From: Darksidea phi
Lineage: Eukaryota > Ascomycota > Dothideomycetes > Pleosporales > Lentitheciaceae
Reading direction: 5' to 3'
NCBI GenBank assembly: GCA_030770425.1
Contig: JASJFT010000052.1
Location: 62,001 to 126,000, forward strand
DNA: 64,000 nt
Below, piece by piece: positions 1 through 10,039 of the stretch. Numbering within the stretch: the first letter of the stretch is position 1; each line of letters opens with the position of its first letter. The notes below the pieces were generated by a model. The model was not told where the DNA came from and did no database searches. It worked only from the letters and a program-made list of their open reading frames with translations. A program made the translations under genes and the position numbers.

Positions 1-769
1 TTTTCCGTTCCGGCGATATCGACGCAGCGTTAGAAGCGAACCCTTCCTTCCCGTTCATCGCTATTTTCCATAATGCCGTGCAATCGGTCCCCGGTACCGC
101 AGCCATGGCAGCTTTTGTGATGATCCTTTCTACGTGCTGCGCCGTGGGAACCCTGGCTTCTTCGTCTCGTGTGTTCTGGGCGTTTTCTCGAGATAGAGGT
201 CTGCCTGGATGGCGCACCCTGAGCCAGGTAAGCTCTTTCCTAACTAGAAAAAGGCTTGAGACTAAGCGAATTTCCAGCTCAGCCCCCGCACCTCCATTCC
301 CGTCAACGCCATCGCCGCTACCACTGTTATCGCCTGTATCCTCTCGTTCGTCAACATCGGCTCCGCCACCGCTTTCAACGGCGTGATTTCGGTCGCTATT
401 GCCGGCATCTTCTGCAGCTACTTGCTCGTCGCGTCCCTCCTGCTCTACCGCCGCGCCACTGGCGGAATCATCTCCCTCAATGCCTCTGGAAGCGAAGTCA
501 GCCTGACAAATACGACAGGCAAAACGCTTTCTTGGGGCCCCTGGCGTATCCCGGGTATTCTGGGTATAGCGAACAATACGTTTGCATGTGCATACCTCAG
601 CTTCGTGTTCTTCTTCACCTTTTGGCCATCAGTCAAAGACGTCACACCTGCGACAATGAACTGGAGTATCTTGGTTACAAGCTTCATCACCATCTTCAGT
701 GCGGTGTACTACATGTTGTATGCGAGGAAGACGTACGACGGGCCAATCATCGAGGTGGATGACGCGTAG
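1..769 (+). CDS. Amino-acid/GABA permease, 3' part (5' end outside window)
   Basis: This is the C-terminal half of an APC-superfamily permease, an integral membrane amino-acid or GABA importer. Coding enters at base 3 in frame and runs to 228. A 49-bp intron (GTAAGC...TTCCAG) spans 229-277, and exon 2 covers 278-769. The motif SSSRVFWAFSRDRGLP is the conserved loop of fungal GABA/choline-type permeases. It is followed by several hydrophobic segments (VNAIAATTVIACIL, VAIAGIFCSYLLVASLLLY, LSFVFFFTFWP, ITIFSAVYYMLY). The short acidic tail ends IEVDDA. Substrate specificity cannot be read from this half. The sequence appears intact over the visible part. Confidence 0.88.
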
Positions 770-1289
770 GTCTCGAGACCTGTAGAAGGGCAGCAGTGGG
801 TAATGCCAAAATCGCAGGGGGCGGTATCTGGCCCGTTTGTATTTAGCTGTCTTTAGTATACGTACTATTAGACTTTAATACTGCATCGCCAAAAGTTCAG
901 GCTAGATTTGATTCATCCCATAAATAGCAGGACGCTTGCACAACCTCTTACCGTACGGTGGATTATGTCACTATGCTGTCCTGCTGCTGGAAGAAAACTT
1001 TGATGTAGCTAAACTCTCGACATCCGTCGACCGGTACGAAGCTTTGAGCGGTGTTCGGGACTTCAATCATGGCGAGGCAGAATGATATGAAAGCGGAGAT
1101 CTGATGCGACGGATGAGAAGAGCATCGCGAGTGTACGTGGGGGATTAGCATTCTTACGCCAAGGCGGCTAGCCCAACAACAACACCCGATCCCTGCCTCC
1201 TCTCCTCCTCCCTGATAGACATTAAACAGCCGCCGGTATCTCCTCTCGTTTCCGAACAATTATCGCGCGTCAAACGTTTGGGTTGATCA
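770..1289. other. Intergenic, no gene seen
   Basis: This holds the 3' flank of the permease and spacer before the nuclease-like relic. Short opposing reading frames show no recognisable domain. No repeat or RNA gene was seen. Confidence 0.6.
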
Positions 1290-2637
1290 GCTCCCACCGA
1301 CACCGTCGCCGCTCGAAGATGCCTCACCGCTGAAGCGGAAGCGCGCAAGCACGGCCACGTCTGAGGCCCGCAACTCCAGCCCAGCAAGCGGCAGCGGCAG
1401 AACGATGAGGCACACTATATTGAAAGTGCTCCCGACGAACAACGCTCCGGCCCCAGTCTCGATACAACCTAATCCGTTCGAGTCGACTGCGCACACCACC
1501 TTTAGCCCTCCGGGGCAGTCACAGCAGCAGTTCCTCTCCACAGCTAAGAGCAGCCCAACGCAAGAAAGGATTGCATCGCTGGCATTCGCATATCCTCCAA
1601 TCAAGACGCAAGTTATTTCTGACGGCCGGCCTGTGCTGGCGAGAGTAACCGCGCTGTCCTTTCGAATCACAGAGAGCTGGAGAAGGGGTGGATACCACGT
1701 CGCTGAAGGGGTGTATGCATGCTGTACACAGGAACGCCTGAAGTCACTCTGGACGGATACAGGAATCGATTGCAAACCGACGAGAGAGAAATTGGCCCGC
1801 AGCCGGTGGATCGGGGTGCTTACTCCACGCTCGGCGATAACGCGGTCGAACAACGTGCATATGTCATGGTAGAGAGGATATTCATATAGGCAAAATGTCA
1901 AGAAAACTTGCGTGACGAGAATGCCTGGTCAATGCATGTAGGGAAGCCGGTGTTCAGGTTAGCCCTGTGACGGTATTCCAAGGGCAAGCTCCTACTAGAA
2001 AATGTGTACGTGGCGCCTCCCATTCCCAGTCTGGCGGAAGTGCTCACAAGCCATAGCAAATCATAGACCATCGCCTCTGCATTTGTATCCTTTCGCAAAC
2101 CGCCCCTAAAGCCCAATTACACGATCGCAAAGCCGACTATGCTGTTCGATACCCCCCGGATGAGCCATCAGCCGTCAAAGACCTGTACATGCACCTCGGA
2201 AAGGCGAGACGTTCACAGCTCAGTCACCCCAACGTCGCTTAGGTTGCTCTCTTCACGGGCGGCGAAGTGAAGTATGCGAACGGCGACAGAATAAAGGCAG
2301 CATACCAGCTCAGTATCTTCACAGCAGCGAGTCTGCGTGAGACGGCGCAACGGGACAGGAGGCGGGGATGCTTGAGGCCATCGCAAACCTCGTCGAACTG
2401 GGCTTCACTGTGGTTGGCCACGACTGGAATTTCTACGTGGTATACTGCGAGCACGGCGACGAGGAGGTACTACACATCCTCGACCTTGACATTGGCAAAT
2501 GCTCGAGTAATAGCATTTCTGGCCTGTACTGGCTGCTGAAGGTCTGGAGCGTGTTGATAGACCACGCCATTGGAGAAGAGGAGTCGGCATTTTGGGGTGG
2601 CTTCTTTGGGCCGGTACTGCATCGGCTGGCGGGTTAG
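1290..2637 (+). pseudogene. Relic of a fungal PD-(D/E)XK nuclease-like protein
   Basis: The product resembles the large fungal PD-(D/E)XK nuclease-like family (as I recall, Pfam PDDEXK_12), function unknown. Blocks appear in family order but in different frames. First is a Pro/Ser-rich N-terminus with KRKRAST. Then comes a helical part (RITESWRR) to about 1872, then DENAWSMHVGKPVFRLAL at 1914-1967. An in-frame TGA at 1968 is followed in the same frame by LLLENVYVAPPI. Next come KADYAVRYPP, a TAG, and TGGEVKYANGDRIKAAYQLS near 2250-2315. The C-terminal block VVGHDWNFYVVY...LYWLLKVW lies in the frame 2368-2637. The frame changes and two stops make a functional protein unlikely. Family assignment is from recognition of motif order, not a database search. 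Confidence 0.68.
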
Positions 2638-2776
2638 GATGCGCAACAAGTGCTTAGACGGGCAGAAGAAAGAGCAGGAAAGTATTATGCGGATAAAGAA
2701 AAAGTAGGGAGAGACGAAGGAATAGGCATGGCGAGCATAGCATGTAACCTAATTGTAATACGCTGGCGAACATATT

Positions 2777-3458
2777 TCACATATTTGTTATTCTCTCTTG
2801 TCGAAGTAGCCTCCTCTCCGAACGAGGGTGACAGGAGTGTGACGGATACTGCGATCGACGGGGAAAGAGCATGCCTAGTCGGGTAAGTTGCGGGGCTTCG
2901 TGATTGGTGCACCCCTTTAGCTCGGTTGGCCGGCTGTTACCTTCACCACTCGATTTCCATAGGAGCTGCGCCTGTTCACACCATCGAAAATGTTCCAAAA
3001 AGCCATCTTGCGCATATACTTTGTCTCGAACCTCGAACGCCCATTCCTCGCCCCTAGTGCCGATGATGTCTTTTTCGAGAGCAAGTTGACACCCGGCACA
3101 CGACATTCCATGTTCAACTTTGCTGGTTCGTTTATCGTAATAAGGAAGTGCGCACGACCCCATAAAGTTGAATTTTTGATTTCGTTCTGAGCTCGCTGGC
3201 TGGGCTTGCGCCAGTTCGTGTGGTTGCTGTCTGCAAGCCAAAACAGCCTGATAGGCAGAGACGATGGCAATGCGGGATTTGTGTACGGATTCTTTCATCG
3301 AATATATTCCAGGCAAGGTCTTGAAATGACCTCAGTGGATCTAACTCGGCCTTAGTCAAGTGGAATTGCTTTCGGACAGCAGCAAGAGTTTGCACTTGGG
3401 TCTCCGGAGTCGCTTGGAGGCATTTGAAACAGCATCGCTTCCAGATTAGTAGGGACAC
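2777..3458 (-). pseudogene. Frameshifted conserved fungal protein (possibly F-box type family)
   Basis: Two overlapping frames join into one protein if a single extra base near 3323 is ignored. The upstream frame gives KRCCFKCLQATPETQVQTLA...LDPLRSF. The other frame then resumes with TLPGIYSMKESVHKSRIAIV, then YYDKRTSKVEHGMSCAGC, EVRDKVYAQDGFLEHF and WCEQAQLLWKSSGEG. That second half resembles the tail of a family I associate with fungal F-box-type hypothetical proteins, though no F-box is visible here. Two CxxC pairs (CFKC, CAGC) are present. The 5' end cannot be fixed: nothing upstream of 3458 extends it convincingly. A true one-base insertion is the simplest reading; an assembly error is possible. 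Confidence 0.5.
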
Positions 3459-3629
3459 AAATCCGCCGAATTCGCCGGAAACTTAGTCTGCTAGCGGACG
3501 CGAAGACGGCACTTGCCGTTGATTGCTTTCGGGAAGATATAGGAGGAGACGCGGTGACCTATACGGAGTAGCGAGATTCAACACATTTGTTGTTTTCGAT
3601 CAATTTGTCTACATCATACCCTCTAACAC

Positions 3630-5264
3630 TCAAACCTCATATCTGTCGCTCTCATGCTTCACCGGTTTGTACGTGAAGTAGTCGAACTTCGCCCTCTTTG
3701 CCTGCCCATCCAGATCGCTACACGCCATCCCCACAAACGCACCCGTGAAACTGCCATGTGCTTGATGTCCGCCGCACTCGTCGCATAGGATACTAGCATC
3801 ATAGACAGGGCCGATCTTTTGCAGCTCACCAAATGCTGCATCTCCGCCCTTTGCCAGTGCATAGAAGAATTGGAGTCTCTTCCCACGAATGGTAAGCGCG
3901 AGCTTCACCTTGCCTTCGTTTGGAATGGCCTGCGAGGTGATGGGAAATGTAATACGACCTTCCGGCCAGCTCGCTTCGGAGGAAAGAATGAGAAGTTCAC
4001 GCTGCCCGTCTGCATGCGCGGTGACGGTGAGGTAGAAGAAATTGAAGCGGCAGTAGTACGCCGTCAACCCCGCAAATTGTCGCTCGTCCATAGGGCTAAA
4101 GTCGATGACTGTCTCAGCATCGTACGAAAAATGCGTTTGCCGCCGTGCAACTAGCGCCTGCTCAAACCAACTACCCACTGCCTCGCGTCCGATGAGTTCA
4201 AGCTTGTTGTTCGCGATGGTGAAGATGCGTTCAGGTTCGGGTGTGCGCAGCCATTGAAAGTCCTTGTGTAAACCATCGGCGGTATTGAAGGTGTAGCGCT
4301 GTTCGGACCAATAGGCAGTGTCGTCACGAGCCGCCGGAAGCTCAACATAAAGGGACGGGACAGGCCCATTCTTGATATACAGCCAGTCGTCTTTGTCCCA
4401 GTACGCTTCTTGGATCGCTGTTTCGCGACCGAGGACGCAGCGGCGGAATTGCGTTGTTGGACGGCCCGTTAAATGGACAACATATGTTTTGCCGTCTGGC
4501 GTGTCGACGATGTCGCCGTGACCTGCTCTTTGCAGCGGGGCAAGCGGGTGATCTTTCGACGTGACGATATACTTCTGCGGATGCAGTTCATAGGGGCCCC
4601 AGATATCCCGGGAGCGAGCAAGCGTGCATGCGTGTTCGTAAGCAGTGCCGCCTTCCGCGGTAAGGATATAATAATAGCCATTCCGCTTGTAAAGATGGGG
4701 GCCTTCGACGAGATCGAGCTCAGTACCGTGGAAGATGGTCTTCATGGGGCCCACGAGCTTCTCTTGTTTCGGATCCCATTCTTGCAATCTGATACCAGCA
4801 AAAGAACGCGGCCGACGTCGGTGATCTTGCAGCATGTTTATAAACCACTTCTTTCCATCATCGTCGTGGAATAGCGAGGGGTCGAAGCCAGAGGAGTTGA
4901 TGTAGATTGGATCCGACCACGGGCCTTCGATCTTCGGCGCATGAACGATGTAGTTGTGGGTATCCTTGAATGAGCCGTCCTTGCGCTTTACATCTGTATA
5001 GACGAGCCAGAACTTCTCTCCGTCGTGTGTCAAACATGGCGCCCAGATACCGCAACTATCGGGATTTCCTCGCATGTCTAGCTGACTCTTGCGGCTCAGA
5101 GGTCTGATGATGAGCTTCCAGTTCGCCAGATCCTTGGAGTGGTGGATCTGGACTCCCGGATACCATTCGAAAGTCGATGTGGCGATGTAGTAGTCATCTC
5201 TCACACGGAGGATTGACGGGTCCGCATTGAACCCGGGCAGGATGGGATTTAGTACCTTTGGCAT
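3630..5264 (-). CDS. GH43 beta-xylosidase / alpha-L-arabinofuranosidase
   Basis: This intronless gene encodes 544 aa. It belongs to glycoside hydrolase family 43, which removes xylose (or arabinose) from xylo-oligosaccharides. The N-terminal five-bladed beta-propeller carries the family triad: general base Asp15 (FNADPS), pKa modulator Asp128 (SGFDPSLF) and general acid Glu187 (DLVEGPHLY). These positions match the bacterial two-domain beta-xylosidases almost residue for residue. Roughly residues 330-540 form the C-terminal concanavalin-like beta-sandwich of that subfamily. No signal peptide is evident (MPKVLNPILPGF), so it is probably intracellular, acting on imported oligosaccharides. It is divergent to the MDR oxidoreductase across ~830 bp. 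Three CreA-type hexamers lie upstream. Xylosidase versus arabinofuranosidase preference is not decided by sequence. Confidence 0.93.
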   Translation of the reverse strand: MPKVLNPILPGFNADPSILRVRDDYYIATSTFEWYPGVQIHHSKDLANWKLIIRPLSRKSQLDMRGNPDSCGIWAPCLTHDGEKFWLVYTDVKRKDGSFKDTHNYIVHAPKIEGPWSDPIYINSSGFDPSLFHDDDGKKWFINMLQDHRRRPRSFAGIRLQEWDPKQEKLVGPMKTIFHGTELDLVEGPHLYKRNGYYYILTAEGGTAYEHACTLARSRDIWGPYELHPQKYIVTSKDHPLAPLQRAGHGDIVDTPDGKTYVVHLTGRPTTQFRRCVLGRETAIQEAYWDKDDWLYIKNGPVPSLYVELPAARDDTAYWSEQRYTFNTADGLHKDFQWLRTPEPERIFTIANNKLELIGREAVGSWFEQALVARRQTHFSYDAETVIDFSPMDERQFAGLTAYYCRFNFFYLTVTAHADGQRELLILSSEASWPEGRITFPITSQAIPNEGKVKLALTIRGKRLQFFYALAKGGDAAFGELQKIGPVYDASILCDECGGHQAHGSFTGAFVGMACSDLDGQAKRAKFDYFTYKPVKHESDRYEV

Positions 5265-6091
5265 GGTGAGCCAGAACGATACCGTCTGAGATTAACTTGG
5301 ATGCTCTAAAGATGGCAAGCTCGAGAGTCGACTCGAGCTGCGGGGAATTGGTCTTCTTGGGGTGCGATGTAGCCGACCCATATTTTTGTGTTTAATTTAT
5401 CCGGCTGTCGCCAATGTGAACCCCACCTTATTACCCACCGCATATTACAAGACTCCCCACCATCAACCAAAATCCGGGATGCCTTCCGCGACTACCGGAT
5501 CTCAGGAATTTCCCGTACCGCTGTGGCTATGCTGGGAAGATGAGTCAGCAGTTATTTATTAGTATGAAACACCCTTCCTAGCGGCACGCCTGCTTTAAGA
5601 AGTAGGACTGCGTACCTGCTAAACTAAGCAACGGATCGAAAGCACTTCTAACATTAGAGAGCTGTGTCTTGTGTATGTGAGCGCGAGCCGTAGAAATCAG
5701 CTTCCTCACACAGGACCGCGTTACGCAGCAACAAGCAGAATGCCCCTTCTGTCCCAGACGATGGTACTTGTACAGCCGTCATTAACGCACTAGTGGACTG
5801 CGCGTCGACTCAGCACAAGATAAAAGAGATTCGATGACGCAGTTCAGGCGCATCTCCATAGGCTGATAGAAAAGGAGTATGCCCTATGTTTACGCCGCCA
5901 AAAATCTCATGTTTGTCCTCGTCCGAATTATCCCCGCATTCGTCCGTAATCCTTTTGGTCTCTCGTTTCAGTATTGAAGGAAGCAGCCAGATCGTCGAAT
6001 TGATTGTCTCTTGACTTTAAAGTCGCTCGGATTAGAGTTTTGAATTTATCCCAACTCCTCTCCTGTGCCGCTCTGCAACCTAACATCCACC
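5265..6091. promoter_or_regulatory. Divergent promoter region with CreA-like hexamers
   Basis: This is the intergenic space between the divergent GH43 and MDR genes. Hexamers fitting the carbon-repressor consensus SYGGRG (or its complement) occur at 5340-5345 (GCGGGG), 5421-5426 (CCCCAC) and 5455-5460 (CCCCAC). All lie within 200 bp upstream of the GH43 start. An AT-rich TATTTTTGTGTTTAATTTAT stretch lies between them at about 5381-5400. The rest shows nothing recognisable. Function is inferred from known control of xylanolytic genes; six-base matches are weak evidence alone. Confidence 0.35.
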
Positions 6092-7195
6092 ATGGCTCAC
6101 AGTATCCCACCTTCGATGAAAGCATGGACATACTCGCGAGCCGGCTCGCATCGCCAAGTGCTCGGCCAAAGCACGATATCCTCGCCGAAGCCTCCAACAG
6201 GCGATCAAATCTTGATCAAAGTCGCATATTGCGGTCTCAACTTCGGGGATGACAAATTGATGAGACTGATACCGTCCATCTTTCGACCGAAAGACTCGAT
6301 ACCTGGAGGGGACTATAGCGGAACGATTACGGCCGTAGGGCCTTCGGTGCCCTCTAACCTCACCGTTGGTACGCGAGTATTCGGCGTTTTGGCTACCGCG
6401 TCAGTTTTGAAAGGCCAGGGAGCATTATGCGACTACATTTGCCTTTCGACAAAGCAGCATATAGTCATGGTGGTACCCGAGAACTGTACATTAGAAGAGG
6501 CGGGATGCATATCGATTGGCGGGATGATGGCGTACTTGATCTGCAAAAATGGAGGTATCAAAGAGAACTGTGGGCTGCGGATGCTCGTTAATGGTGCAAG
6601 TGGAGGTTGTGGCTCGATTTTTGTACAGGCCGCTAAAGCTATGGGGCCTAAACAGATCGTCGCAACGTGTTCAGCGCCGAACTTTGAACTAGTGAGGGGC
6701 CTAGGAGCGGACAAGGTGTTCGACTATCGGGAGAAGCCGCTGCATGAACGCTTGGCCAAAGAATTCGGGAATCAGAAGCTCGATATCGTCATCGATACTG
6801 TGGGGGCTCAAGAACTGTATGAAAACAGCCCTGCATACTTGAAAGAAGACGGCGTCTATGTGAACATTGGCGACATCACCAACGGGCTGTGGCTCACTGC
6901 ATTCCATTGGTTCATGAATTACTTTCGACCAGTGTGGCTCGGCGGTACTCCGCGAAAGTTCGTTATGTTCGGCCCAAGCGAAGGAACGCAGGCGGGAGAC
7001 TGGGTGACGAGGCTAGTCGCTGAGGGCAAGGTGAAGGCTGTGATCGATAGATCGGTAGCATTTGATCAAGTACTGGAGGTAAAGTCTCAGGTTTAGCGAT
7101 TGGGATAGACGGAGCTGACTAGCGCGTAGGCGTTCGATGTGGTAGCGTCCAAGAGAACCCGAGGTAGAATCGTTGTCAAAGTAGCAGACGATTGA
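6092..7195 (+). CDS. Zinc-less MDR-family oxidoreductase (quinone-reductase-like)
   Basis: The model is 350 aa in two exons, 6092-7078 and 7130-7195, with a 51-bp intron (GTAAAG...CGCGTAG). The start is CACCATGG, a good Kozak context. It is an NAD(P)H-dependent medium-chain dehydrogenase/reductase of the quinone oxidoreductase branch. Evidence is the GroES-like N-terminus with CGLNFGD (47-53) and PGGDYSG (71-77), and the Rossmann fingerprint GASGGCG (168-174). The Cys/His set of the zinc alcohol dehydrogenases is absent. Splicing restores the family's C-terminal end (EAFDVVASKRTRGRIVVKV), which reading through the intron would lose. Substrate is unknown; related fungal proteins act on quinones or enones. 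It converges on the DUF1772 gene 83 bp downstream. Confidence 0.87.
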
Positions 7196-7278
7196 GCGGC
7201 GAAGGGATGCTGGGAGGGTGCGAGAGCACAGCGGAAACAGAGGAGACAAGCTGGAGTTGTGTTTTTTTCTTTTTGCTT

Positions 7279-7933
7279 TTATTTGTCTAGATGGCTCAGC
7301 CACCCGTACGTTGCCGTTGCACTCATCGCCATGGCGCAGCCAGTTGCAACGTATCTCCACTTATTACGTTGTGCCCAAGTCTCCGCAATGTTCTTCATCG
7401 TTTCGCCCTCCGCCCACTTTTTCGCTTTGGTTGTCGCAGTGTGAACCGCAGGCGAAGGAAGCAGTCCCTTCTGCGTCGGCATTTTGTAACCCTCATCATG
7501 CAGGAGCTTCTGTACCTTCCACTTTCCCGAGCCGTTGATCCCTGGTTCGAAGATGAATAGCGTCCAAGGTATGATGCTGAGGACCAGCATTGCCGCCGAG
7601 CTATATAGTAGCCTTGTCCCAAGTGTGGGCGCACAGTATGCGAGATAGGTATTGCACAGGGTTCCAGAGATGACGAGGGGTGGGACGAAGGTCGAGGCGT
7701 ATTGGTAGGCTTGCAGCCATTGCTTTGCGATGAGCTTCTCGGGGGCATGGGCGACGATGGGAGGTACGACCATGTGGCTGTATGCGAACGTCAAGCCTGG
7801 ATTGTTAGTGAGAGCTTGAAGATGGCTGCGTGCATATGTCCGTACTCGTATAGATGGCAGGCGCAGTAATGCCCACAACCTGCGCCAGGCAAATGGGCCG
7901 CGGCATCCCCCAATCTGCTGCAAAGCCTTTCAT
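7279..7933 (-). CDS. DUF1772 (anthrone-oxygenase-like) membrane protein
   Basis: The model is 201 aa: exon 1 7933-7846, intron 7845-7797 (GTACGG...AATCCAG), exon 2 7796-7279. The spliced N-terminus MKGFAADWG...AQVVGITAPAIYTS joins LTFAYSHMVVPPIVAHA, the typical start of fungal DUF1772 proteins. Hydrophobic helices follow (TFVPPLVISGTLCNTYLA; LLYSSAAMLVLSIIPWTLFIF), with one more at the C-terminus. Some family members are anthrone oxygenases in polyketide clusters, but no polyketide synthase is nearby and the biochemical role here is unknown. The reading is intact. Confidence 0.8.
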
Positions 7934-8341
7934 TACTCCAATAGTGGTTGGTAGTTGCTGGAATGCGCAAGTGCCAACGACTGATGGTTGAGGTGTGAGC
8001 TCCTCTCTTCGCCCATGAGTGTTCGGCTTATTAAGACACGCTAACGACGCCGCGTCTCAGCGTGAACACGCGCGGGTATCTACGCTCAACATATTATCGT
8101 GAGGACCGGATGCTGGCACTGTACTCTCCAGATCAAGCAATGATCATCTAATATCACGCTGCGCTGAATGTTAGCGGCCTGATGATAATGGCTCTAAAAC
8201 GCGCTTTGCCTATCAATCACAGGCAGGTCTAACCAAGGATATCGAAGCCGCATTTGACAGTACGATCGCTTCAAACCCTATCAGCCCATAGTACCTCAAC
8301 TAAGAACAGCAGCTGCGATCTAGATAGGTCCGTTCCAGTAG
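7934..8341. other. Intergenic, nothing recognised
   Basis: This is the spacer between the DUF1772 promoter and the next relic. No open frame, repeat or RNA signature was found. Confidence 0.5.
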
Positions 8342-9888
8342 CTTTTAAGGGAGAATCAACGCGAGTTCCTCTTGATCATTGATTACTCCGAGTTTGATGC
8401 AACCTTGCTCGATAACCACGTTGTGAGGGATGTGCTTGGTTTCCAGCACAAGGCAGATGGTCCCACCGAGACGCGCTTACAGTTCCTTAACCAGTTCGAC
8501 ATATTTTCGTCTCGTTGCGGTGGCATATATATGTAGATGACCGAGGAAACGCTCACTCGAGCTGCAAATTACCAGGCGCTACTATTCGCACAGGAGCCAG
8601 ACTCGACCATAAGTGATGAAGAGTAATGGATGATTCTTAGCGTACTCCGCTACCTCATTATGACGCGCAATGTCGAAGAAATAGGTGGCTACTTAGGCTA
8701 TTACGATACACTCGCTGCTTACACTTCTGAAACCGTGCCAATAATAGAGGCGAATTCGGGCACACATTTGAGAGGCTGATGCGCCTACCCAAGCATTTAT
8801 CCATCGGAGTCGGCTAGTCGTGAACCGTTGAGTATTGAGACATCTGCCACTCTCGCCTCGCTACTAGCGCCCACGTTGAATCACGGTCGGCCGAAAGATT
8901 GGCCAACTATCTTCTATGTCCTCTGTGTGCTCACTCTTGTTCAATCCGACCTATCTAGCTGCCAACACCACACTAGAACCTTCGAAGGTGCGGAGAGTTA
9001 CAAAAAAGCGCTCTCAAACCTCTTCATACTCTTCTTGTTCGCCTGCGGCGAGAGAGAGCTACAGCCTTTCTCAAGAAATATGCTAAGGAATGACATGCAC
9101 TTGAGCTGGGAGTACACGCGGATCATACCTATGTAGAGCATTATGACCGACATCACATGCCTTAGAAGAGAGTCGGTTCTATTTCTATGCTCCGCCACTT
9201 TAGCTGACCTACATCAGAAGGTCCAGAAGATGGAATCGAAGACATTAATGAAGGTAACTCATGAGCATACTCGAGGGGTACGCTTTCAGACCAGGGATGC
9301 CAATCGGTTCTTCCTGGCTTATAGACAGGTGTTCGAAGAAGCAAGCTCGACAATGCTGTCTAGCCCTGTATTCATATTCATCAGTGCACTTCAACATCGA
9401 CCCAAACCTGCATTCATGCATAGGACTTATGTTGAAGTCACCAATACCGTTGAACGGTTCTTCAAAGCGATTGGTTCGCTAGCCCGGTTGCTTAGACGGG
9501 TCGTGGTTGATTTGAGCTATGCATGCTCACCGAATTGTCGAACGGCGAGATATAACACTCCAGAGAGCAACTGGATGCGTGGGTTTGAGGCCGCCGTCCA
9601 TGCGGGCGCACTTATCAAAATCATATGAACGAATCCTGGCTTGCGTTTGAATATCTATTCTCATTCTCCTTGAAGAGAGCACGAGTCCATCATAACGATA
9701 TTGTGGAAAACGAAGCTGGCATCGACGCTCAAGCTCTCACCAAATCATTCGCGGCGCTCATCCAAGATGATCTACATATGAAACGCTTTAAAGAGCTATT
9801 ACAGACATTGCAATCAATAGGAATGGTTCGCTGGCGACGTATCGGAGGTTTTTTTTCGAAAAGTGATCAACCATCCTACGGATTCTGA
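8342..9888 (+). pseudogene. Relic of a ~430-codon conserved fungal protein, function unknown
   Basis: One reading frame stays protein-like from 8342 to 9628. It is broken only by stops at 8534 (TAG), 8624 (TAA), 8777 (TGA) and 9134 (TAG). Readable blocks include FLLIIDYSEFDATLLDNHVV, SREPLSIETSATLASLLAP, KDWPTIFYVLCVLTLVQSDL and ALSNLFILFLFACGEREL. At 9625 the reading slips by one frame into NESWLAFEYLFSFSLKRARV and continues to 9888. Four spaced stops in otherwise smooth coding text indicate recent decay of a real gene. I have the impression of a family found in Dothideomycete proteins, some with a zinc finger upstream, but I cannot name it and see no zinc finger here. Confidence 0.55.
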
Positions 9889-10039
9889 AAGAGCGGCCAG
9901 GAATTGTAAGTTATCGAGCTTCCAGCTTCTTGCCGGTCCTCAAGGGCACGTGCTGATTGGTGCAGTCTTCGTTCGAAAGAGATAGAAGTATGCAAGCGGA
10001 ACAATATGTATTGTATGTATATACTATGAAATGAAAAGT

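Noticed and set aside
1287..1901. 204-codon frame on the minus strand
   Set aside because: It is the complement of the nuclease-like relic's N-terminal part; the plus strand carries the family-like text.
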